A stretch of DNA of 64,000 nt, taken from NCBI GenBank assembly GCA_023614405.1, contig CM042687.1, positions 237,238,292 to 237,302,291 of the forward strand, in the 5' to 3' direction. Both the position numbers and the translations under genes were made by a program. Below the pieces are notes generated by a model that was not told the DNA's origin, did not search any database, and worked only from the letters and a program-made list of their open reading frames with translations. The DNA is from Avena insularis (taxonomy: Eukaryota; Streptophyta; Magnoliopsida; Poales; Poaceae). Shown in pieces: positions 11,870 to 22,338 of the stretch; position 1 is the first letter of the stretch, and every line of letters begins with the position of its first letter.

Positions 11870-12290
11870 TCATACCATGATATGTACACATCCAGATATG
11901 TCCTATGCTCTAAGTGTTATGAGCATATACCAGAATGAATCATAAAATGATCATTGGACGATAGTGAGGATATTCTTATGATCTTTTGGAAGAACTAAGA
12001 ATATATTTGTGTAGAGGTGACAAACAATTACAAATAGTTCATTGTAAAGAGTTACATTGATACTAGTTTTGTCACAAGATACAAATTAAGTTTATCTCAA
12101 TTTAAACTATGGATGGCACAATGTAATGGAAAGGAGATTCCATGATGGATTTGGAAGAGTTCCAAAGTTAAGACATTGTGACGAATACTACAACAAAAGG
12201 TCTAAGTATATGACTGCTATAGTAGCAGCAAAGGAGGGAATTTGTGTCAAGTAGTTTATTATCAAACTAAGGTGTGGTTCGCAACGGGCT
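11870..12290 (+). pseudogene. Element B copia RNase H remnant
   Basis: Fragments match the end of RT and RNase H of BARE-type copia elements: HPDMSYALSVMSIYQNES near 11890-11940 (usual RPDISYALSVxSRYQ), a WKSSK-like piece near 12150, and a TAIVAAAKE-like piece near 12215 (usual STxEAEYIAASEAAKE). Stops lie between them. Confidence 0.65.
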
Positions 12291-12558
12291 AACACTAAAG
12301 ATATATTGTATGACAATAGTATCGACGTGTTTTAAACCCCAAGGAACTAAAGGTCTCATCGAAAGACCAAATTTATATAATGCCATCTCATTGGAGAATG
12401 AGTGATGCGTGAAGACGCAAAGACATGCAAATACACACGGACCTGAAAGTGTCAGATCCGTAGATTATGTTAACCACTTGCAATTGCGTATTTGGAACAC
12501 CAGAAAGCCATAGGTGTTCAATACACAAAGTTTTCAAGATAGATTATTGTCTCTAGTG

Positions 12559-12570
12559 CAAGTGGGAGAC
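12559..12570 (+). other. Element B polypurine tract
   Basis: GCAAGTGGGAGAC directly abuts the 3' LTR start and is the usual form in BARE/Angela elements. Confidence 0.85.
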
Positions 12571-14256
12571 TGAAGGGAATATGCCCGAGAGGCAATAATA
12601 AAGTGGTTATTATCGTATTCCTTATTTATGATAAATGTTTATTTTGCATGCTATAATTATATTAATCTGAAGCGTTAATACATGTGTGTTTAATAAACAA
12701 AAAGGAAGTTCCTAGTTATGCCTCTCTTATAAACTAGCTCGTTGATTAACAAGATGATCAAAGTTTCCTGATCATGGACATTGGATGTTGTTAATAACAA
12801 GGTCACAACATTAGTGTAATGATGTGATGAACATTCATCCGAAGTATAGCATTACGATCAAAGTCATTGAGTTTATATTGCTATAACAACTTACGAAGTG
12901 ATCCTAATCCTTAGACCATGAGATCATGTCAATCACTAACACTGGAAGAGTTTCTTGTTGACATCAAACGTCACACCATAACTGGGTGATTATAAAGATG
13001 GCTTCAGAACTACTAAAGTGTTATGTTGAGACCCATGGATCGAGTGGAATTTGTTCATCCTGATGACGGATAGATATGCTCTGGGCCCTCTCGGTGATAT
13101 CACATTGATTAGCTTGCAAGCAAGTGATTTGATCACTAGAATGTTATATCACGGGAACGAGAAAAGAGTGCATGTCGATGCGAGATCAAACTAGGTATGG
13201 AGATACCGATGATCGAATCTCGGACATGTAATATATCGTAAAACAAAGGGATTAAGATACTAGCGTAAAAGGTTCACACGATCACAGAAGTCATCGTTGA
13301 ATGTGTGGGAGTCAGTATGGATCTCTAGGTCCCGCTACTGATTATTGATCGGAGAAGGGTCTCGATCATGTCCGCATTATTCGTGAACCGTAGGGTGACA
13401 CACTTAAGGGATGCTGACACCATTCGGAGCAAATGATATGCCAGAAAAAGAAAAGGAAAGCGCAGGAATTTATTTCACTAGACACCGAAACTGTTTCGGT
13501 TGAAATTGCTGAAACTGGTTCTGCATGTGAAATTGAAATGTTGTAAGGGGTTTTATGTGAATGTTTTTTAATTAAAGTAATTAACAAAATTCTGAATAAA
13601 TAAATAAAAGAGTTTTATTTAAATGAGAGCTTGCATTAAATTTGGTGGAAATTTAATGCATGTGAGTGGATTTTTGAGTGGAGGCTTTTTAATGGGAGTG
13701 GAGGCTTTTCATTTTGAGTGGGAGCTCCACCCACATGAATGTGGAAGAGGTGGGGGAAGCCCCCATGGCTGGGCGCCATGCCCCTTGGGTGCCCTCCTCT
13801 CCCCTATAAAAGGCCCCCCTCTCCTCCTCTCAAAGCACACCTCCTCGCGAAGGATCTCTCTCCCCCTTTAGAATTTCCCCATGGTCTCGGATCAGCGAGA
13901 TACATGTTCCGTGGCTTTTCTAGAAGGATTTGTGCTTCAAGAGCTTGGAGGCGAGGCCTTGCGAGGTTGTCGGGGTACCCGTACGTGTGTGCGATCACGG
14001 ATGCATCACTGCTTTGAGGTGCTGGACTTGATCGTGCTGGACCGGCTGGACCAGATGGACTTCATCACGATCTTGAGATCGGCAAGCGTTCGTCTACATC
14101 ATCCACGAGTACAACCTCATTAACGCTATTCGGTCTTCGAGGGTATGTATTCTATGGATGTATATCCACCCGTTGCTTGTATCTAGTAGATAGATCTTGG
14201 TACATAGATGTTCCCATCGTAGGAAATTTTTTGTTTTCTATGCTGCGAACCCTACA
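12571..14256 (+). repeat. Element B 3' LTR
   Basis: It pairs with 5972-7661, starts TGAAGGGAATATGCCCGAG and ends AACCCTACA, followed by the TSD CTCAA (14257-14261). A TATA box (TATAAAAG) lies at 13805-13812. Confidence 0.95.
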
Positions 14257-14388
14257 CTCAAACTTGGTGAGGGGAAGCGTCATGATGCTAGGGAGATGAA
14301 GGTTGAGCATGCTAGTGAGCTCAATAAGACGAGTGCCAAAACGAGTTCCCTTGAACTCTTCGGCCGTGTTGATGATAACAGCAGGCAT
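14257..14388 (-). pseudogene. Element A aORF2, N-terminal part
   Basis: The ORF opens with an ATG at 14388-14386 right after AATAG, preceded by CTAAC and a pyrimidine tract. About 44 codons run in one frame to the CTCAA duplication left by element B and continue in the same frame at 5971. I do not recognise the domain. 14389-14597, between this and aORF1, is non-coding. Confidence 0.65.
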
Positions 14389-14420
14389 CTATTTTGTATA
14401 AGATAGAGAAAGTTAGAATC
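14389..14420 (-). promoter_or_regulatory. Splice-acceptor-like site abutting element A aORF2 ATG
   Basis: On the minus strand a branch-point-like TTCTAAC is followed by TTTCTCTATCTTATAC and then AAAATAG, with the ATG as the next base. Confidence 0.6.
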
Positions 14421-14597
14421 AACATCAATAGAGAAAAATCACAAGACAAAGTATCACAAGCATATCTTTGGCAACAATCACACAAGTCATGGCATACACA
14501 AATCCATTACAATCATCAAAGGTTCAACATAACTTAGGTAAATTTTTTGGAAATAAAACGATAAGTGTGGTGGTCCAACTAACGAAGTACATTACAA

Positions 14598-15098
14598 TCC
14601 CATCTCACTTGCCAAGTTGGCTAACAGGGCATCCCTAGAGGCAATCTGTCGATCCTGATCACATGACTCCATTGCTAAGTCTATGATGTCCTCTCTTAAA
14701 CGTTGGTTGGTAGCTTCTAACTCTTTGGTATGCTTCTTTTATTCCCTAAGGTCATTTTGGGTGTTAAGCATTCTGCACTTGAGTCTATCACCAAGATCCT
14801 TGATGGCCTTCCAAGCTGCATTTCTTGCAGAGTCAAAGAATGTGGTGTGTATTACTGAGTTGGTGACCATGCAGAACCCTGATTCCTTGTGGTTGTCTTC
14901 CTTGTTTTTGTACAAGTGAAGTTGCACCGACCAGTACTCTACTCCTTCATCCATCACGGGGAATCCTTTGTACACAGCTGCACCATGTATCCCCATGGAA
15001 ACCATGAGGTCCTTGAGGGCCTTGGGGAATTCTATCTCACACTCCAAGGTCATGGTCATGAGTGGTCCCTTGCTCACGGCTTCGTTGATGGAGTTCAT
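14598..15098 (-). pseudogene. Element A aORF1: small globular domain plus helix
   Basis: This extra ORF lies between the 5' LTR and gag. The ATG at 15098-15096 directly follows TTTGTAG. A frame of 119 codons ends at a TAA (about 14739), after which the same frame continues helically (KELEATNQRL) to about 14598, so the stop is probably secondary. The pattern is two beta-like strands (EYWSVQLHLY, then ESGFCMV), then a helix with FFDSARNAAWKAIKDLGDRL. Strands followed by an Ala-rich helix recall a double-stranded-RNA-binding fold; that is only a guess. Elements C and G have ORFs of similar layout at the same place. Confidence 0.65.
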
Positions 15099-15160
15099 CT
15101 ACAAATAGAGATGAGAAAGAAGATTAGAAAAGTTTACGAGAAGAAAAAGACAAGTGTGGA
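15099..15160 (-). promoter_or_regulatory. Splice-acceptor-like site abutting element A aORF1 ATG
   Basis: On the minus strand about 50 bases are dominated by T and C (CTTGTCTTTTTCTTCTCG, then AATCTTCTTTCTCATCTC) and end TATTTGTAG, with the aORF1 ATG next. This is the best acceptor-like sequence in element A. Confidence 0.65.
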
Positions 15161-15227
15161 AATTGTTGAAAATTTTTCCTTAGTGGTTTCTAATCCAATC
15201 CTAGGGTCATAATCCTACAGGCAACTT

Positions 15228-15240
15228 GGCCCTGATACCA
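15228..15240 (-). other. Element A primer binding site (initiator Met tRNA)
   Basis: The minus strand reads TGGTATCAGGGCC two bases after the 5' LTR end, one base off the usual complement of the initiator Met tRNA. It fixes the element's orientation and LTR boundary. Confidence 0.88.
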
Positions 15241-17195
15241 TCTGTAAGATCCCACCCTTATAAAGGTAAGGATCCCTGTGATTGCAATGCTAGTCCCTGG
15301 ATCAATTGCTAGCATCCACAGTTTAAGATGAAGTACACAGAAACAAAGGTCATTAGTACATCGTCATTCCAGAGATAACATAGTCTTTTACAACTCCATA
15401 GCCATAGGCTAGAACAAGAGTTTAACTTAACAATATAAAATAGAATTCTTCATCTTCATGTGCCACAGGAAAGCATGTTGAGTGTAGACTCATAACCCCC
15501 TAATCATCATCAGAGTAACCTGCAACATCACAAGTTACAGCCATAGTGGGTCAATACATTGGAATAGTATTGGCAAGTGATACCTTAGTAGAAAATTAAC
15601 ATCTAGTTACTACATGAATTTGGCTAAGTGTAGCTTAGGCTTGCTTTGCTCAAAATAGGTTTTACCTATCAGTTGAAAACACTAAGTTTTTCTTTGACAA
15701 AACTTTCCCAAGGAACCACCAATAGAAATTGGTGAACCTTCACCCTTGTTCAACCACAAGTTTTAACTTAGAAAATTGGGATGAGGAGATTCTTGATAGC
15801 TTCCATGTCTTGATGCTCAAGTTGTCCATTACCGGGGACATGTCTAAGTACTTAGTTTCTTCCATCTGCAGAGGTTGTGCACTTTCCCCACAAGACTTGA
15901 TTTTCACCAAGACAGGACCTTTCAGAAGCCTTCCCTTAGACCAAAATGGACACGCTCCAAACCTATCCATCCCCTACCACCAACTGTCCATTTGGCTAAG
16001 TTATTCCAACCTATATGATCCAGGCAGAGCCCATAATGCCATGTGGCTGCACTAGAAGCTTCTTAGTATTTGGCATCTCAAATCCCTTTGTTCCTGGGTG
16101 GCTTTCCACAAGTGAGATACACAAGGTAAAACATATAAATGTGCCTTGTGTAACCACACAACACAAACCATTCTTTCCATTCCACCCAGGTGTTTCATTC
16201 ACTTAGTTGTTTTATTAAGCAAAAACATAAGTCAAAGACTTAACAATATTTTCCATAGCATGATTATATTCCACACTTGGTTGCTATTAGCTAGGCTAAG
16301 CATGGCAATGACAAGTATCTTAACTTGGAGGAAATTCTAACATTTCTACAACTACTAGGATTTCCCAAGCATAGCATATAGATACTTAGCAAAATATTCA
16401 TGCAAGCCCTATACAAAATATTTCTAATGCATAGGCAAAAATATTGGGACATAAATATGAAGCACCACTTGCCTTGGTAGTTGGGGGAGTAGCAACAATC
16501 TTCACAACCACAATCACTACTAGCACCAAAATCTACACATAAAATGATAGCACCAAAATCACATATCAAAATATACAAGCAAAAATATATGAATGCATGC
16601 AAATGCCATGTGATGACTTTTCTAAATCAAACAAGACAAGTGAAATAGTACTGAATCATGAAAAAAACAATTATACACTAAATAAAATTGATTTGGCCCT
16701 TAGAACATTTTCCATATAATTTTTATATACAAAATAAGTTTAGAAATGTCTCTACAAAAACAACCCATTTTAGGGATGCAATTTATTAAAAAAAAGTGCA
16801 TAATTGGATAGAATTCTTTCTCCTGATTCCAATGATATAAAATTTGCAAAATTTGAACATGTGGACCAAAGTTATGAATTTTGCAAGTTTGAACAACTAA
16901 TAGATCTAATTCCAGATTTTAAATTTAAAACACAGACACACAGCGTGTTCTGATTGGCTCGTACCGGTTCGGCCGGATCGATCAACGTGGGCCGCACGAT
17001 CTAAATGAAATTGCACGGGCCAGATCTACTCGTACCCCTTCGTTAAGTGATCTAATCCTACGCGCTAGATCTAGATCCAATGGCTGTCGACCATGAGACC
17101 ATGGATGGGCGGCGCTAGCGACGGCGGCGCGGCGGCGGCGGCGCACTGTCAGCGGTGTTCCGGCGGCTATGGAAGGGGCTGGGGTTGGTAGAGAT

Positions 17196-17205
17196 GCTTA
17201 CCAGA
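17196..17205 (-). promoter_or_regulatory. Splice-donor-like site in element A LTR
   Basis: The minus strand reads TCTG|GTAAGC, a near-perfect plant 5' splice site about 0.5 kb downstream of the TATA-like box. The same CTG|GTAAGC occurs in the LTRs of elements C and G. Confidence 0.5.
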
Positions 17206-17707
17206 CTCGCGAGGTCGTGCTGATGCTCAACGACTCGCTGGTGTGGATGGGGGTGTGCTATGTTGGCTGGAGAAGCTCGTCGGAAAGCTTGCAGACGTCA
17301 GGTGCACGGTGATGGAGACGGCGGTGATGCTCTGGAGCGCCCTAGCACAAACCAGTCATATCAGGAGGTGCACAAAGTCATGGAGAACACGACAGGGTCA
17401 AAGAGGGGACAAGGGGCGCTCGGAGGTTACCATTATTTCTCGTCGGAGTTGAGCGGCGGCTCTGTTTTTTTAAGAGGTGGACGGAGGCGACGTCCTGGTG
17501 CATTAAAGAACAAACGAATGGCATGAGATGATGCACAGGAACTAGGCGTACACACTCGCATGGACCAGAGGTGAAGGGGGGCGCTGTACTCACCGGAATG
17601 CATCGTCGGAGACGCTCGGTACTACGACGGTGCAAATGGGATTGCGGGCAGCCTGGTGGCGGAGTAGGGGCGCTGAGTGAGGGGAAAGATGCGGAGAGGA
17701 GAGGGGG

Positions 17708-17714
17708 TTAAATA
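17708..17714 (-). promoter_or_regulatory. TATA-like box in element A 5' LTR
   Basis: The minus strand reads TATTTAA with GC-rich flanks. It is the only good TATA-like site I saw in the GC-rich part of this LTR. Confidence 0.4.
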
Positions 17715-18448
17715 GCCGGTGAGGGGCGAGGAGATTACGCGACATTGATCGGCAATTAAGCCCGCTTCATTCGCGGCAGTGATGGTGGTAACGGCGGCGA
17801 TGACAGGGTCGGGGGGTGCGGGGTTTGGGGACGATGACTGCGTGGTGTTTGGGTCCACCGGTCAGTGAGCGTGGGGTAGGTTTGTGTCGCGTGAGAGAGA
17901 GAGGGGAAAGGCCCGGGTGGGCTTGCTGGGCTGAGTCTGCTGTTGGGCCGAAAGGCTGGCGCAGGCCCGTTTCCTATTCTTTTATCTTTTTCTTTTTATG
18001 TTTGAATTTGTAGGAATCCTTTTCAAATGATTTCAAATGTGTTTGAATTCAAACTCTCTCTGAATTTTTATAAAGTGAAACCTGCACATAATTGGCCACA
18101 TAACAATGTTGTACACTTGAAATTGCATTGGCACATTGGAATTTTAAAATAAACAATGCTTTTATCAAATTATTAGTAAAGACATAAAAATGGTTTTAAA
18201 TTTTATACTTTGTTTTGAAATCTTTGTCCAAGATTTGGAAAACATCAATCAACCATAGGATCAAATATCTTTGGTTTAAAACAATTAATCTCATACTAGA
18301 GAGTAGCATTGGGCCAATGCCTTGCTTACATAAAATAATAGACATTCAAATGCTTCTATTTTGAAATGACATTGAAAATGATCCTAAAATGATTATGAAT
18401 ACATGTATGATATGCAAACTTTGAAATCATGATTTTTGGGATGTTACA

Positions 18449-19114
18449 ACAACTCAATGATCAGCAAGGAGGAGAACTAAAGTGGCTGATAGTTGCTAAT
18501 CGCAGAGGCAAGATGGAGGCACCTACCTCAGAGGGGATCCAATTCAGCTTCAGGGAGAACAACTGGCTAGATGGACTCGCCAGGGATATGCAGGAAGCTC
18601 TTGCCTGTCTGTGTGGTCAAAGCATCAACCAGATCAAGGGCACTCGCTTTGAGTACTACGCAAGGCGTGATGCAATGGGACAACCATTGGACGTACAAGG
18701 CCACCCGGAGCTGAAGCATCAGGTGGATCATCTCGCCTTCATGATGTATGATAGGCAGAAGGAGTTGGACAACGCCCACGCCTACGCCAACCACAACCAT
18801 GCCATTGCAGTCAAGAAGGACCAGACCCTTGCCATCCTTGTTAAGGAGCGCAAGTCACGTCGCCGTCAGCTCGACAAGAACGATCGCATCATTGCTCGCC
18901 TTCGTCACAAAGTGTCAGACTTGGAGGAGACCATCCATGAGCGGGACATGCAGCTTGAGGAGAGGGAGAACGAAGGGGAAGATATCCGTGGAGATCCCTA
19001 CTCCTACCGCAGCAATGATGTGACTACCTGGAGGACCTCGACATGGACTTCCACACTGATGATGATGATTCCGCCTTCATTGATGATGAAGAAGCCACCG
19101 GTTCTGATGTGTAG
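18449..19114 (+). pseudogene. Element C aORF (truncated by A)
   Basis: The frame resumes right after element A and aligns with the element G aORF from QLHDHPGGELQW onward. It has a globular part (GGELKWLIVA, IQFSFRENNW, LARDMQEALACLCG), then a highly charged helix rich in Arg, Lys and Glu (about residues 110-190) predicted to form a coiled coil, then an Asp-rich tail. A deletion near 19017-19020 shifts the acidic tail out of frame; the expected stop is the TAG at 19112-19114. The start codon is left of the window. Function unknown; position suggests an RNA- or Gag-associated accessory protein (inference). Confidence 0.7.
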
Positions 19115-19371
19115 TAGCACTTGAGCACTATCGTAGGTGTGAGTTGTATCTGGTCCCACTGTATCGTAGCTTCATAGAATGGTTCCTAAAACTATCTGTT
19201 ACCCTATTGTGGTGTGTGTTTGTATTGGGTGCTATGAATGAATGAATGAATGAAAAGCAAGTTGCTAGTAGGAAAAACTAGAGTCAAATGCAAAATTTAA
19301 AAGCTTTTCAAAAACAAATCCGTGAACCTTAGAAATTTCCCTCTTGTCTCACTATCTATCTCAATCTTCAG
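19115..19371 (+). promoter_or_regulatory. Conserved aORF-gag spacer ending in a splice acceptor
   Basis: 19128-19200 is strikingly similar to 49486-49558 in element G although neither codes for protein. A (TGAA)n tract lies at 19234-19254. The last 38 bases are pyrimidine-rich (CCCTCTTGTCTCACTATC, then TCAATCTTCAG), and the gag ATG follows at once. Element G keeps the same tract. Confidence 0.6.
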
Positions 19372-20412
19372 ATGCCTCACAAAGGGAGCAGTTCATCTTA
19401 GGATCCGATGCTGCAAATCCTACAGATGTTGGTTGCTGACCGTGAAGCTGGAAGATCCAAACTTCAAGCTAACTTAGCCACCCTTCAACAGACAGCTCAG
19501 ATGGCCAATAACAATCATGGCCATGGAAACCAAGATAACCATGCAGCCAAGCTCAAGATCTTTCAAAACACCAATCCCCCCATATTTAGTAAGTCTGAAG
19601 AGCCATTAGATGCTGATGACTAGATGCAGACCATGGAGAACAACTTAGAAGTCGCAGGAGTGGAGGCCAATGAGAAAGTACTGTTTGCCACCCATTATCT
19701 GGCAGGTGATGCAAGAGCTTGGTGGGATAGCATTCGTACCATGAATGGAGGACAGATGATGACTTGGGATGAATTCAAACTCAAGTTTAGCCGAACCCAT
19801 GTGCCCCTAGGTTTAATCAAGAGGATGAGATATGAGTTCAGAGAAGTGAAGCAAGGGAGGATGATAGTAGTTGAGTACCATGACAAATTTCTGTCATTAG
19901 CTAGGTATGCACCAGATGAGATTGACACTAAAGCAAAGAAGAAGGAGAGATTCTTGAATGGTCTGCATCATGATATGCAGACAATGTTGGTAAACATTCC
20001 ATTCGCTAACCTTGAAGCCTTAGTGGATTCTGCAATCCAGATGGAAGGCAAGATCAATCAAGCCAATGAGAATTGCAAGCGTCGAATGATGCATCAACCA
20101 GGATCCCACCATACCCTGAAGTATCGGCCCAACCCGTCTGCAGGATATGCCCCGAGAAACAATAGACCCCCTATGACCCGTCTGAACTATCCCAACCGTG
20201 GAGGAGGAAACCCAAAGCCCGGAGGAAACCACAACAACAACCCCGGCAACTCCAACAATTTCAACCGTGCACCGCCCAAGTTCAACAACCACAACACCAA
20301 CAACAACAATATTGCCCTCAGGACTGGGACCAATGTCGTGCCTGTTGCAGGAAAAGGCAAGTCTCAGGTTACTTGTTTTGAATGCGGAGTCAAGGGTCAG
20401 TATTCCAACTAG
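19372..20412 (+). pseudogene. Element C gag
   Basis: The ATG at 19372 directly follows CAG. A TAG at codon 10 and another at 19621-19623 (TGG to TAG by comparison with G) interrupt it; otherwise the frame is open. The capsid domain (YLAGDARAWWDSI, WDEFKLKFSRTHVP, KQGRMIVVEYHDKFLSLARYAP) is typical Ty3 Gag. A Pro/Asn/Gly-rich linker leads to the zinc knuckle CFECGVKGQ: the His is Gln, and the last Cys is lost to stops at about 20410-20415. Gag would package the RNA and form the particle. Confidence 0.9.
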
Positions 20413-22338
20413 TGACCCAAGAATCTTGCAGCAGCCACCAATGTGAATGCACCAGCTTAGCAGTAGCGCCATGTTCAGCCTGGAAGGAGATTTGCCCCAT
20501 GGAACTTGCTCAACCGCAACGGCCGTCTGTTTCACATGAATGCTGAAGAAGCTGAGGAAGCGAAGATGTCGTGCTGGGTATGTTTTCTATTAACTCGGTA
20601 CTTGCAAGAGTGTTGTTTGATTCTGGAGCATCGCACTCGTTTGTTATAGAAGAATTTGCATGCACTAGTAAGATTCAACCAACAAAATTGAAGCATGTAA
20701 TGATAGTTCAAATACCTGATTCAACCACCAAAGCTAGACAAATTTGCAAGGCCGTACCTATCAGAATCCATGGAATAGATTTTTATGCTAATCTAATAGT
20801 ACTTGGAACCAAAGATTTGGAAGTAGTACTAGGAAGGATTGGATGTCGAAACATAAAGGATTAATTGACTATGCCAAGAAAGCCATAACCATGACTAGTA
20901 CCACTGGAGTATCAGTAGAGCATGTATCTCAAACTTTGCCCCGTCAATTCAAGTGCAACAAGTGTCTAGCCCAACGAACCATTGACCAAGTCAGAGTAGT
21001 CTTTGAATACCCCGATGTATTCCCAAAGGTATTGCCTCGTATGCCCCAGATCGGGATATCGGGTTTATCATTGAACTAATCCCTGGAACTGGACCCATAG
21101 CTCAGAGACCTTATAGTATGCACCCGTATGAATTAGTGGAGCTAAAGAAGCAACTGGATGCTATGCTGGAGATAAGACTGATTCAACCAAGTGTGTCGCC
21201 ATGGAGATCACCTGTCTTGTTTGTGGATAAGAAAGATGGAGGTAACCGTTTGTGCACGGATTATAGGAAGCATAATGATGTCACCATTAAGAACAAGTAC
21301 CCACTGCTGAAGATAGAAGATCTGTTTGACCAGTTGACTGGTGCCAAAGTGTTTTCTAAGATTGATCTTAGAATTGGTTATCATCAACTCAAGATTCGCG
21401 CAACGGATATTCCAAAGACTACCTTCACCACTAGAAACAGATTGTATGAGTACACTTTCATGTCTTTTGGATTATCCAATTCCCCTATTTATTTCATGAA
21501 CCTCATGAATAAGATTTTCATGAACTTCCTGGATAAGTTTGTCGTTATTTTTATCGATGATATTATGATCTATTCCAAATCAGAAGAAGACCACGAGTTA
21601 CACCTGAGGACCATCCTTGGAACCCTTAGAGAGCATCAGTTGTATGCCAAGTTTAGAAAATGTGAGTTCTGGCTAAAGTAAGTAGGATTCCTAGGACATA
21701 TTGTGTCGGCAGGAGGAATTGATGTTGATCCTGCCAAGGTTAAGGATGTTGAATAATGGAAAGCCCCAACCACTCAAACCCAAGTTCGTGCATTTCTCAG
21801 ATTAGCAGGATATTACCGCAAGTTCGTAGAAAGATTCTCGAGCATCGCAAGACCCATGACCAAATTGTTGAAGAAAGATAAGAAGTTTGAATGGACGGAC
21901 AAATGTGACGCAAGTTTTCAAGAGCTCAAGAAGAGATTGATTTCAGCCACAATCTTGATTATGCCAGATATCAAGAAGCCTTTTGATGTGTATTGTGACG
22001 CATCCAAGATTGGTCTCGGATGTGTGCTGATGCAAGAAGACAAAGTCATATCCTATATGTCCCGACAACTGAAAAAACATGAGCAGAATTACCCTACCCA
22101 TGACCTCGAACTAGCAGTCGTAGTTTTAGCCTTGAAGACATGGCGACATTACCTCATGGGTAACCGCTGTGAGATTTATTCGGATCACAAGAGTCTGAAG
22201 TATATTTTCACCCAGAAGGAGCTAAATATGAGGCAAAGGAGATGGATAGAGTTAATCAAGTACTATGACCTTGACATTCACTATCACCCCGGCAAAGCCA
22301 ATGTAGTAGCAGATGCTCTTAGCAGATTTCCGTGTTGA
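20413..22338 (+). pseudogene. Element C protease, reverse transcriptase and RNase H
   Basis: The protease keeps its active site (LFDSGASHSFV, about 20613-20645). A frameshift near 20835-20860 and another near 21045-21080 precede RT. RT is open over 21118-21681 with [31 protein letters not shown] and [12 protein letters not shown] stop after CEFWLK (21680) and one near 21754 interrupt the thumb. RNase H (21856-22338) is open and keeps [27 protein letters not shown] and VVADALSR, so its acidic residues look intact. It ends at a TGA where element G reads AGA. Confidence 0.92.

Larger units (their letters stand above)
5972..14256 (+). mobile_element. Element B: copia element, BARE/WIS/Angela-like, nested in A
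   Basis: Two direct LTRs of about 1.69 kb flank a 4.9-kb interior with a PBS after the left LTR and an AAGTGGGAGAC polypurine tract before the right LTR. The five bases CTCAA stand at 5967-5971 and 14257-14261, a perfect target-site duplication. LTR start, TATA region, PBS and PPT resemble the BARE1/WIS/Angela group of Triticeae copia elements. The LTRs differ little apart from one scrambled patch (about 7306-7390 against 13905-13985), but the interior has no intact gag or pol. Confidence 0.95.
1..18448 (-). mobile_element. Element A: Tekay-like Ty3/gypsy chromovirus, 3' LTR cut by window edge
   Basis: On the minus strand the order is 5' LTR (15243-18448), PBS, aORF1, aORF2, gag, protease, RT, RNase H, integrase with chromodomain, PPT, then the start of the 3' LTR (1-578). 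Gag-PR-RT-RH-IN order with a C-terminal chromodomain defines a Ty3/gypsy chromovirus; the integrase and chromodomain look Tekay/Del-like. The two LTR segments 1-578 and 17871-18448 align end to end with few differences and no net length change. Removing copia element B leaves about 6.4 kb of interior. A is inserted in the upstream ORF of element C; the five bases after its right end are ACAAC, and the matching TSD copy would lie left of the window. All reading frames are broken, so it is not autonomous now. Confidence 0.93.
15243..18448 (-). repeat. Element A 5' LTR (3.2 kb)
   Basis: Read on the minus strand it begins TGTAACATCCC at 18448 and ends GATCTTACA at 15243, next to the PBS. Its first 578 bases match 1-578. 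It holds a TATA-like TATTTAA (17714-17708) and a consensus splice donor TCTG|GTAAGC (17205-17196). Open frames at 17243-18013 lie in GC-rich LTR DNA and have no recognisable product. Confidence 0.92.

Noticed and set aside
19234..19254. (TGAA)n tract as a regulatory repeat
   Set aside because: Element G keeps only a shorter irregular form at the same place, so it looks like simple slippage.
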